From contig JAOPWF010000844.1 of the NCBI GenBank assembly GCA_025965815.1, forward strand, positions 1 through 6,822: 6,822 nucleotides of DNA. The letters run 5' to 3'. The notes below the pieces were generated by a model. It did no database searches, had not been told where the DNA came from, and saw only the letters and a list, made by a program, of their open reading frames with translations. Shown here piece after piece: positions 1 to 5,520 of this stretch. Position 1 is the stretch's first letter. Every line of letters starts with the position of its first letter. Origin of the DNA: Mycobacterium sp. (GTDB lineage Bacteria > Actinomycetota > Actinomycetes > Mycobacteriales > Mycobacteriaceae). The translations under genes and the position numbers were made by a program.

Positions 1-185
1 CGGGCACGCGGCTGGGGGCGTTGCAAATCGCCGTGCGGGCGTTCCGCCGCGGCCGGCCCGGGCCGGCGGCGGTCGTCGCGGCGGCTGGCCTGCTAATGTT
101 GCCGCGAGGCGCGCCCATCGCCTTCCTGCGGAGCCGGGCAGCGTGGATGCGCGCGTGCAAACGCATGCTGGGGGGCCGGGGATGA
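1..185 (+). CDS. C-terminal end of a probable glycosyltransferase (5' partial)
   Basis: Frame 3 is open from the first base of the window to a TGA at 183-185, giving about 60 residues. The peptide looks like a real protein tail: it starts GTRLGALQIAVRAFRRGRP, continues with a hydrophobic Ala/Val/Leu stretch (AAVVAAAGLLMLPRG), and ends in a basic amphipathic segment with several Arg and Lys. Such tails are common in glycosyltransferases of exopolysaccharide clusters, where a short hydrophobic or amphipathic helix attaches the enzyme to the inner face of the membrane. The stop overlaps the ATG of the flippase gene (ATGA at 182-185), which supports this being the upstream member of the same operon. 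No catalytic motif lies inside the window, so the glycosyltransferase call is inferred from context and composition. It could instead be another membrane-associated enzyme of the cluster. Confidence 0.55.
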   Translation, partial: GTRLGALQIAVRAFRRGRPGPAAVVAAAGLLMLPRGAPIAFLRSRAAWMRACKRMLGGRG

Positions 186-1582
186 GCATGCCAGCTGCAC
201 GGCGCACCGGGTCAAGATCTCGAAACTCGGAGATCGTCAGGAATGCGCTGTCGCTGTTTGGGACCACGGTCGTCACGTCAGGCTCGGGGTTCGCATTCTG
301 GTGGGTGGCGGCACGTCTGTTCAGCACAAGCGCGGTCGGCTCGGGGAGTGCGGCAGTATCGGCTCTGCAGCTACTGGGCATGGCCGGCATGGCCGGTATC
401 GGGACGTTGCTGATCGGGGAGCTGTCCAAGGGCGGCCCCGGCCGGGGCGAGCTGCTCAGCACCGCGCTCGCCGCCGCCACATCATTCGGTGCAGTTTTCG
501 CGCTCGCCTTCGTGCTTTTCCTGACCGAAGTGTCGCCGTCGGCGCGCGCGGTGCCGAGCGGTGCGGGCGGGATCGCGATGTTCGTCGCGGCTGTCGCAGT
601 CACCGCTGCCCTGCTTGTCCTCGACGACGCCACGGTCGGCTTGTCGCGGGCCGATTGGCAGCTGTGGAGGAACACCGCTTTCTCAATTTTGAAGCTTGCC
701 GTCCTGCCGCTGTTCGCGATCGGCCTCCACCTAAGCGGATCGTCCAGCCTGGTCGGAGCTTGGCTCGTTGGTGCTCTCCTGTCCACTGTCCTCGTCGCCA
801 GTCTGGCGCGGCACGCTGGCGCCAGACTGCTTGCTCGCCCACGGTGGCGGCTGGTTCGCATGTACGGTGGCACCGCCCTGACTCACCACTGGCTCAACAT
901 GTCCGTCTCCGCCCCGCGCCTCCTGCTACCTGTGCTCGTTGCCGCATTTCTCAGCCCAGCGGTCAATGCTGGCTTCTACATTGCGCTTCTGCTCGTTGGC
1001 TTCGCCTGTATCGTGCCCAGTCACCTGTCGACCGCGCTGTTCGCGATCGCTAGCGGCGATCGCGCCGCGCTCGCCCAGGTGCTGAGGCACGCGATCCTCA
1101 TCACTGCGCTGACTGGCGCGGCGTCGGCAGTCGTCTTCACCTTCGGCGGTCACCTCATGCTGTCTCTGTTTGGCCCTGGCTATGTCGGTGCATCCGGGGC
1201 GCTCGCGATCCTCGGGACGGCCACGTTCGCGACCGGCGTCAAGGCGTTGTACATCGCGGTATGCAGGGTGAACGGCGATCTCCGCCGGTGCGCGCTCGTC
1301 TCCTGTGCGGGCAGTGGGCTCGAGGTTGCGCTGTCGGCTCTCGCGCTCGCGAATCACGGCGGACTGACGGTGGTGTCGCTCTGCTGGCTGATCACGATGA
1401 CGCTCGAGGCGATCGTTCTCTGGCCCGCGGTGGCAATAGCGGCACGGTTGCGGTCGGGTCTGCCGGAGCGCGCGGCCATCCTCGTCAGGTGGACGGCGCC
1501 AAGGACCTTTCGGGAAGGTGCTGATCGCATGACGGTATACGGCGCTGCGCGCGGCGGGCTCGCCGACGATGCCGCGTCATGA
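182..1582 (+). CDS. Wzx-like polysaccharide/oligosaccharide flippase
   Basis: This is a predicted polytopic membrane protein of 466 residues, the usual size for Wzx/MATE-superfamily (MOP) flippases that move lipid-linked sugar repeat units from the cytoplasmic to the outer leaflet. After a basic N-terminus (about residues 5-20), hydrophobic segments recur through the protein: around residues 22-45, 58-80, 95-117, 130-148, 168-185, 190-208, 245-265, 267-290, 305-325, 340-360, 370-392 and 395-422, about 12 in all. An SLFGPGYVGA motif near residue 327 resembles the loop before the late helices of this superfamily. The start is placed at ATG 182 because it overlaps the upstream stop as ATGA and follows a G-rich stretch; an in-frame ATG at 143 would overlap the upstream gene by 43 bases and adds a weakly protein-like extension. 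ATG 188 is another possibility. The basic tail after residue 425 is probably cytoplasmic. Substrate cannot be read from sequence. Confidence 0.85.
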   Translation: MSMPAARRTGSRSRNSEIVRNALSLFGTTVVTSGSGFAFWWVAARLFSTSAVGSGSAAVSALQLLGMAGMAGIGTLLIGELSKGGPGRGELLSTALAAATSFGAVFALAFVLFLTEVSPSARAVPSGAGGIAMFVAAVAVTAALLVLDDATVGLSRADWQLWRNTAFSILKLAVLPLFAIGLHLSGSSSLVGAWLVGALLSTVLVASLARHAGARLLARPRWRLVRMYGGTALTHHWLNMSVSAPRLLLPVLVAAFLSPAVNAGFYIALLLVGFACIVPSHLSTALFAIASGDRAALAQVLRHAILITALTGAASAVVFTFGGHLMLSLFGPGYVGASGALAILGTATFATGVKALYIAVCRVNGDLRRCALVSCAGSGLEVALSALALANHGGLTVVSLCWLITMTLEAIVLWPAVAIAARLRSGLPERAAILVRWTAPRTFREGADRMTVYGAARGGLADDAAS

Positions 1583-1604
1583 AGACGCTGTCATAGAGGT
1601 TGCC

Positions 1605-1901
1605 ATGCAGGAAGATGAGACACAGACGTCGGCGGTTCCGGTCTGCTACTACCTGCAGACCCACAGCCAGCCGGGGCAAGTCGACCGCTCGGTCGAGGTC
1701 ATCAGGGAAGGGAGCCCGCGCGGCGTCGTGCTGATCAGCCATGATGCCGCTGCGCCGCCGCTGCGCATCCCGGCGGGCGGGCTGCCTGGTGTGCACATCC
1801 CCACCGAACCAGGCCGCTACGGCGACTTCTCCGACCTAGATCGCTATCTCAGCGCAGCTGACTGGCTGGATGAGAAGGAAAACCCCAGTGCGGATAGTTA
1901 G
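1605..1901 (+). pseudogene. Truncated core-2/I-branching-type glycosyltransferase (N-terminal stump)
   Basis: The 98-residue reading frame starts at ATG 1605, preceded by an AGAGGT ribosome-binding site at 1595-1600; an in-frame ATG at 1569 overlaps the flippase and has no such site. The peptide resembles the first quarter of bacterial proteins related to core-2/I-branching beta-1,6-N-acetylglucosaminyltransferases (GT14-like): a VCYYLQTHSQPGQVDRSV opening strand and helix, a VVLISHDA strand, then GRYGDFSDLDRYLSAADWL, the segment that in full-length relatives precedes the acceptor-site region. After DWLDEKENPSAD the frame ends in TAG at 1899-1901, and the other two forward frames show no continuation. 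Relatives usually have several hundred residues, so most of the enzyme, including its catalytic part, is missing. It was probably once a sugar-branching enzyme of this operon and is now inactive. The family assignment is from recognition of motifs, not a database search. A short functional protein is possible but unlikely. Confidence 0.6.
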
Positions 1902-1968
1902 TGGACCACAGCGCCTACGCGTGCGCCGGCCGCGCGGCGCATCGACGCGCGTGAGGCTCCGCGCGGGG

Positions 1969-3018
1969 ATGAAGGAGGTGGCAGCCAGGCTGCTGTGCGC
2001 TGCTGCCGTGCCTGCTCTCTCGCGGCGGCTGCAACGTAGGCGGCTCACGATCCTGATGTTCCACGGCGTCGAGGCGGAGCCGCTCTCGCCGTCCTGCTCG
2101 CACGTGCACGACGCCGCCACCCTACGGCGCGAGCTGCGATATGTACGCCGATGTTTTCACGTCTTGCCGCTCGAGGAGGCCCTCGAGCGGCTCTATGCGG
2201 GCACGCTGCCCGACCGCGCCGCGGCACTCACCTTCGACGACGGCACGCGGAACCTCTTGACCCACGCGGCGCCGGTGCTGCGTGACGTCGGGCTGCCGGC
2301 CGCGGTGTTCCTCGCGACCGGTCCGATGGGGACCGACGAGACGCTGTGGCCCGACAGCCTCTGGCTCGCGTTCGCGCGGGCGAGTGCGCCCGAAGTGAAT
2401 CTGACGGTGTTCGGCCTCGAGACGCTTTCCCTTAGGACCGCTGCCGACCGCGGAGCGGCTTATGCAACGGCGGTCGAGCGCTTTAAGGACCTCCCAGACG
2501 AGGAGCGGATGGCGTGTGTTGGATCGCTTGTCGCGACGCTGGCGCCGGAGTTGGGCGACGCGGGGCCGTTTCGGATGCTGTCGTGGGACGAGGCCCGCGC
2601 GCTCGCCAGCGACGGCAGCGTGACGCTTCACCCGCACTCGGTCACGCATCCGATCCTATCGCGCTGCCCCGACGAGAAGGTGGAGCACGAGGTCTTCGAG
2701 TCGTGCGCGGCGCTCGAGCGCGAGACCGGCCGAGCACCAATAGTTTTCGCCTACCCTAATGGCCGCTCGCAGGACTTCGACGAACGCACGAAGGCAGCGC
2801 TTCGTCGCCGCGGGGTCCGCTGGGTGCTCGCGGGAACAAGTGGCCTCGCGCGCCGCAACTCTGACCCCCTCGCGCTGCCCCGCATCATGATTTGGAGCGG
2901 CCTGTCCTTCGCTGCCTTTCGGCTCGTCGTCTCCGGCGCGCTGTTGTGGCGTCACGGAGTATTTGCGGCCGCCTTTAAGGCGCACCTTCGCCGCGGCCTA
3001 GATCGCATTCCAGATTAG
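1969..3018 (+). CDS. NodB-family polysaccharide deacetylase
   Basis: This is a carbohydrate esterase family 4 (NodB-homology) protein of 349 residues, expected to remove N- or O-acetyl groups from a polysaccharide or lipid-linked sugar in a metal-dependent reaction. Visible motifs are RLTILMFHGV near residues 25-34 (first barrel strand), TFDDG at 88-92 (metal-binding Asp and catalytic Asp), HSVTHP at 223-228 (the two metal-binding His), and FAYPNG at 260-265. All metal ligands are present, so it should be active. An insert of roughly 60 residues between TFDDG and HSVTHP makes it longer than the minimal domain. There is only a weak hydrophobic stretch at residues 6-18 and no clear signal peptide, suggesting action inside the cell or at the membrane face. 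The frame is open back to ATG 1870, but that extension (1870-1968) is Arg-rich, overlaps the truncated gene and looks noncoding, so ATG 1969 is preferred. The ribosome-binding site is weak (GCGGGG). It ends 20 bases before the next gene. Confidence 0.85.
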   Translation: MKEVAARLLCAAAVPALSRRLQRRRLTILMFHGVEAEPLSPSCSHVHDAATLRRELRYVRRCFHVLPLEEALERLYAGTLPDRAAALTFDDGTRNLLTHAAPVLRDVGLPAAVFLATGPMGTDETLWPDSLWLAFARASAPEVNLTVFGLETLSLRTAADRGAAYATAVERFKDLPDEERMACVGSLVATLAPELGDAGPFRMLSWDEARALASDGSVTLHPHSVTHPILSRCPDEKVEHEVFESCAALERETGRAPIVFAYPNGRSQDFDERTKAALRRRGVRWVLAGTSGLARRNSDPLALPRIMIWSGLSFAAFRLVVSGALLWRHGVFAAAFKAHLRRGLDRIPD

Positions 3019-3027
3019 CCAACATTC

Positions 3028-3033
3028 GAGGAG
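3028..3033 (+). promoter_or_regulatory. Ribosome-binding site of the family 2 glycosyltransferase
   Basis: GAGGAG lies five bases before ATG 3039 in the 20-base gap after the deacetylase stop. It is the clearest Shine-Dalgarno match in the operon and fixes the start of the downstream gene. Confidence 0.7.
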
Positions 3034-3038
3034 CAACC

Positions 3039-4130
3039 ATGACCGTCTCTCCCCAGCCATCACCACGAGGCGCGACGCGCGACAGCGCCGAGGCGTGGTC
3101 AAGTCGCCGCGAGAATCCAACAGGAGTTCCCTCTGTCTCAGTAATCATTGCTGCCTGGACGGAGGATCGCTGGCACGACACAGTCGAGGCCGTAAGCTCT
3201 GCGCTTTGCCAGTCTTCGCCTCCTCTCGAAGTAATTTTGGTCGTAGATCACAACCCGGGGCTCGCGCAGCGCGCAAGGGCCGAGTTGAGTGGTGTCACGA
3301 TCGTTGAAAACGTCGGCAAGAAGGGAGCTTCCGGAGCACGTAATACAGGTGTCATGAACAGCCACGGCGAAATCTTAGCTTTTCTGGACGACGACGCGGT
3401 TGCCACACCCAACTGGTTACGCTCCCTCTGCCGGCACTTCAACCAGGCAGAGGTCGTCGGGGTAGGTGGTGGGCTCGCACCTGCTTGGCCCGGAGTTCGT
3501 CCGCGTTGGTTTCCACGCGAGTTCGACTGGGTTGTTGGCGGCTCATACGCGGGTATGCCAGAGGTAGCGGCGCCCATTAGGAACGTGTGGACAACCAACA
3601 TGGCGATCCGGCGCACTGCGTTCGATGCCGTGGATGGCTTCCGCCCGGGATTCGGTAAAACCGGCCGAGTTTCACGCCCAGAAGACACGGAGCTGTGTCT
3701 CCGGGTGCGACGAGCCTTGCCTTGGGGGTATTGGATGTACGATCCCTCAGCGGAGGTCGCGCACAAGGTTCCTTCGGACAGAAGTACGCCGATCTTCTTT
3801 CTTAAGCGGTGCTGGCACGAGGGCCGAGGTAAAACCGCTTTGGCGAGGCTGACCGGGATCAACGCCAGCATTGCCTCGGAGCGGCGATACGCGGCGCGGG
3901 TACTGCCCCGGGCGTTGCTCCGTGAGTTGCGGCTGGCAATCCTTCGCAGTGATGTCGCGAATCTCGAACGTAGCGCCGCAATAGTAGCGGGGCTGCTGTT
4001 GACTCTTGCGGGACTGCTGACGGAGATCCTGGTAGGAAAACGACATTCCGATCGGGTAAGCGCTTCCCAAGCTGGCGCTACCGCACCCGACGGGGCTCTC
4101 CCCGCAAGCGCGGCTGCACCAGTTTTTTGA
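3039..4130 (+). CDS. Glycosyltransferase family 2 protein with C-terminal membrane helix
   Basis: This 363-residue protein has a GT-A fold of family 2, transferring a sugar from a nucleotide-sugar donor to a growing lipid-linked or polymeric acceptor. Motifs in order: VSVIIAAW at 33-40 (first Rossmann strand), EVILVVDHN at 64-72, GASGARNTG at 96-104, FLDDDAV at 115-121 containing the Asp motif that binds metal and nucleotide, WTTNMAIRR at 184-192, and EDTELCLR at 215-222 with the likely catalytic ED pair. A hydrophobic segment at about 312-332 (AAIVAGLLLTLAGLLTEILV) probably anchors it to the membrane. The VVDHN strand recalls the AglG-like glucuronosyltransferases of dolichol pathways, but the donor cannot be assigned. 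The N-terminal 30 residues are polar and probably disordered. It uses noticeably more A/T-ending codons than its neighbours. The gene ends in TTTTTTGA and is the last member of the operon before an AT-rich gap. Confidence 0.85.
   Translation: MTVSPQPSPRGATRDSAEAWSSRRENPTGVPSVSVIIAAWTEDRWHDTVEAVSSALCQSSPPLEVILVVDHNPGLAQRARAELSGVTIVENVGKKGASGARNTGVMNSHGEILAFLDDDAVATPNWLRSLCRHFNQAEVVGVGGGLAPAWPGVRPRWFPREFDWVVGGSYAGMPEVAAPIRNVWTTNMAIRRTAFDAVDGFRPGFGKTGRVSRPEDTELCLRVRRALPWGYWMYDPSAEVAHKVPSDRSTPIFFLKRCWHEGRGKTALARLTGINASIASERRYAARVLPRALLRELRLAILRSDVANLERSAAIVAGLLLTLAGLLTEILVGKRHSDRVSASQAGATAPDGALPASAAAPVF
4091..4128 (+). terminator. Weak possible terminator overlapping the end of the glycosyltransferase gene
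   Basis: CGGGG (4091-4095) and CCCCG (4100-4104) form a perfect five-base stem with a CTCT loop, and a run of six T lies at 4123-4128, just before the stop. The 18-base distance from stem to T run is too long for a classical intrinsic terminator, so this is only a candidate for partial termination at the end of the operon. Confidence 0.2.
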
Positions 4131-4310
4131 CGGCTGTTCCTCCACGACGTTTTTGGATCCTTCGGTCTGGTTTGTCTTGCTGAGTGGGGTAAAGGCGTTC
4201 GTGTTTGTTAACAAAGTGATAGGAGATGCAGTTGTCAATTGATTGTTCTAAGGACACAAGGGAAACTGTGATCTAACTAACCTCTGCTCTTACGGTCGAA
4301 GGAGTACGCC
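4131..4310 (+). promoter_or_regulatory. AT-richer intergenic region with likely promoter and palindromes
   Basis: This is the only substantial gap between intact genes. Its base composition is clearly less GC-rich than the flanking DNA. It holds a perfect 12-base palindrome TTTGTTAACAAA at 4204-4215 and a perfect 8-base palindrome TCAATTGA at 4235-4242, either of which could be an operator. A possible promoter is TTGATT (4239-4244), 17 bases, then GAAACT (4262-4267); the -10 match is poor, so the exact site is uncertain. The glycosidase ribosome-binding site GAAGGAG is at 4298-4304, six bases before GTG 4311. I see no gene and no structured RNA here. The layout suggests the glycosidase is transcribed separately from the operon. 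Confidence 0.4.
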
Positions 4311-5363
4311 GTGCCGCATTTGCGCCTGAGTATCGCCCGCCTCGTCACTGCTGCGATCCCGCTCGCCGCTCTCGCCACTGCTGCGATCGCGCTGACGTTT
4401 GCGCCCATAGTCGTCATGCTGCCAGCCGACCAGCAGCGCGGGCTGGTCGACCAGCGCGGGCTGGTATTGCCAACGTGGCAGTCGGACGGTTACAGCGGCT
4501 CGGTCACGACGCAAGCAGTAAGCGACATCGCCGGGGTCGGCGCGACCTGGGTTCAGATCGTCCCGACGTGGCATCAGGCCACAGGCAATTCCACCGCGAT
4601 CGCGGCAGGCAGCAATACCGTCAGCGACAATGATGTTCGGGCAGCGATTGACCTCGCACACGACCATGGTCTCAAAGTTTTGTTGAAGCCGCATCTCGAC
4701 CCTTATGGCGGAACACCTCGTTGGGTGATCAATCCGTCGAACCGGACAACATGGTTCAGCTCCTATCAAGCGTTCATCACTCATTACGCTGCTATAGCGC
4801 AGGAGAAGGGTGTCGACCAGTTCTCTGTGGGTTGCGAACTGAAAACCATGACGGGTTCCGCAGATCGCGGCCGGTGGCTGACAGTCATCAACGCAGTGAA
4901 GGCCCAATACAGCGGTCCGCTCGTCTACGCAGCTAACAGCGACGAATACGCCAACGTGTCGTTTTGGGACGCGCTCGACCTGATTGGGATCGATGCCTAT
5001 TTTCCGCTGAGCCAACATCCGACCACGGATGTTTCGGCGATCGAGCAGGCTTGGATGCCGATACGCGACGACCTTACGGCATTCGCGACCCGCTTCGGGC
5101 GTCGAATTGTGTTCACCGAGGCCGGTTACCCGAGCCAGGTGGGTGCGGCGGTAACGCCTTGGGATAACGAGCGCAGTAGCCAGCCCGCACAGGACGAGCA
5201 AGCAGCCGCATACGAAGCGTTGCTCGCGACGTTCAGCGACCAGCCCTGGTGGGCCGGGGTGTTCTGGTGGTCGTGGTGGACGACGACCGGAATCTACGAC
5301 CGTCTCGACTATGCGGTGCAAGGCAAGCTGGCTGAGTCGGTTCTACGGCGGTGGTGGGCTTGA
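4311..5363 (+). CDS. Membrane-anchored or secreted GH113-like TIM-barrel glycosidase
   Basis: This 350-residue protein resembles glycoside hydrolase family 113 and related clan GH-A TIM barrels, whose known members are retaining endo-beta-mannanases. A GTG start is chosen because GAAGGAG lies six bases upstream. Residues 8-37 form one long hydrophobic segment, so the enzyme is exported or anchored with its barrel outside the cell; there is no lipobox cysteine. Barrel motifs include ATWVQIVPTW at 78-87, LKVLLKPHLD at 121-130, FSVGCELKTM at 171-180 with Glu176 as likely acid/base, LDLIGIDAYFPL at 222-233, RIVFTEAGYPS at 265-275 with Glu270 as likely nucleophile, and GVFWWSWW at 316-323. Both catalytic Glu are present and length fits a single barrel. 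Its position next to the operon suggests cleavage or trimming of the cluster's own polysaccharide, which is inference. Mannan specificity should not be assumed. Its N-terminus contains two short internal duplications. Confidence 0.75.
   Translation: MPHLRLSIARLVTAAIPLAALATAAIALTFAPIVVMLPADQQRGLVDQRGLVLPTWQSDGYSGSVTTQAVSDIAGVGATWVQIVPTWHQATGNSTAIAAGSNTVSDNDVRAAIDLAHDHGLKVLLKPHLDPYGGTPRWVINPSNRTTWFSSYQAFITHYAAIAQEKGVDQFSVGCELKTMTGSADRGRWLTVINAVKAQYSGPLVYAANSDEYANVSFWDALDLIGIDAYFPLSQHPTTDVSAIEQAWMPIRDDLTAFATRFGRRIVFTEAGYPSQVGAAVTPWDNERSSQPAQDEQAAAYEALLATFSDQPWWAGVFWWSWWTTTGIYDRLDYAVQGKLAESVLRRWWA
4346..4393 (+). repeat. 30-base-period duplication in the hydrophobic N-terminus of the glycosidase
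   Basis: CACTGCTGCGATC followed by a C or G and CGCT occurs at 4346-4363 and again at 4376-4393, exactly 30 bases apart. It encodes the paired TAAIPL and TAAIAL segments of the signal or anchor helix. An in-frame 10-codon duplication would explain the unusually long hydrophobic region. Confidence 0.5.
4434..4465 (+). repeat. 18-base tandem repeat after the membrane anchor of the glycosidase
   Basis: The unit CAGCGCGGGCTGGTCGAC at 4434-4451 is followed directly by a second copy, identical over its first 14 bases (4452-4465). It encodes QRGLVD then QRGLV in the linker between the anchor and the barrel. In-frame and short, it probably arose by slippage. Confidence 0.7.
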
Positions 5364-5398
5364 CCCCGTCATCCCACTGACCCTTAGCTCCTCACCCC
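5364..5398. other. Short gap after the glycosidase with no recognisable feature
   Basis: These 35 bases between the glycosidase stop and the left TG of the IS relic contain no hairpin with a T run, so no terminator for the glycosidase transcript is evident before the mobile debris. Confidence 0.4.
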
Positions 5399-5406
5399 TG
5401 TTTACG

Positions 5407-5449
5407 ACGGTCCAAAAGTAGGCCGGAAGTAACGGTCGAAAAGTGGGCC
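5407..5449 (+). repeat. Paired terminal repeats of the IS21-like end
   Basis: Two 18-base copies, 16 of 18 identical, start at 5407 and 5432. They differ at the seventh base (C or G) and the fourteenth (A or G). Such multiple subterminal repeats are transposase-binding sites in IS21-family elements. Confidence 0.65.
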
Positions 5450-5480
5450 ACGGTGGTGTGGTTATTGTGAGGGACCGGAC

Positions 5481-5516
5481 ACATAGCTGACGGATAGTTA
5501 ACGAGACATCCCTGAC
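5481..5516 (+). repeat. Second pair of 25-base-period direct repeats (ACATnnCTGAC type)
   Basis: Copies at 5481-5491 and 5506-5516 agree at 9 of 11 bases. On the other strand they read GTCAGGGATGT and GTCAGCTATGT, similar in style to ends of IS481-like elements, though that assignment is weak. The second copy lies just before the CA that bounds the relic. Confidence 0.45.
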
Positions 5517-5520
5517 ACTC

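Larger units (their letters stand above)
5399..5517. mobile_element. Insertion-sequence relic with IS21-like terminal repeats
   Basis: A 119-base stretch begins TGTTTACGACGG and ends CCCTGACA, so it is bounded by TG and CA. Near its left edge ACGGTCCAAAAGTAGGCC (5407-5424) and ACGGTCGAAAAGTGGGCC (5432-5449) match at 16 of 18 bases with a 25-base period. Repeated GGTCnAAAAGTnGGCC motifs inside a TG end are typical of IS21-family termini. Near the right edge ACATAGCTGAC (5481-5491) and ACATCCCTGAC (5506-5516) match at 9 of 11 bases, also 25 bases apart, and resemble a different transposon end pointing the other way. No transposase gene remains and no target duplication flanks the segment. It may be one element with its body deleted or two unrelated ends brought together. 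The family is from motif recognition only. Confidence 0.5.

Noticed and set aside
52..67. Perfect 16-base palindrome GCCGGCCCGGGCCGGC near the window start.
   Set aside because: It is made only of G and C within a GC-rich coding tail, has no loop or T run, and is best explained by composition.
143..181. ATG 143 as the flippase start.
   Set aside because: It would place 43 bases of overlap on the upstream gene; ATG 182 gives the typical ATGA overlap.
1870..1968. An N-terminal extension of the deacetylase starting at ATG 1870.
   Set aside because: The extra 33 residues are mostly Arg, overlap the truncated gene by 32 bases and have no ribosome-binding site or family similarity; ATG 1969 gives a normal-length protein.
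1972..1978. AAGGAGG just inside the deacetylase gene as the real ribosome-binding site.
   Set aside because: It abuts GTG 1978 with no spacing, and the next in-frame start (GTG 2008) is about 30 bases away, so it cannot serve either well.
4290..5321. A 343-codon reading frame on the - strand opposite the glycosidase.
   Set aside because: It lacks recognisable motifs and is Arg-rich, whereas the + strand frame has a ribosome-binding site, an export segment and both catalytic Glu motifs.
1890..5500. The 10-mer CGGATAGTTA occurs both at the end of the truncated glycosyltransferase (about 1892) and in the insertion-sequence relic (5491-5500), hinting at a shared element at the two breakpoints.
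   Set aside because: Similarity does not extend beyond the 10 bases, and exact 10-mer matches are expected by chance in a window of this size.
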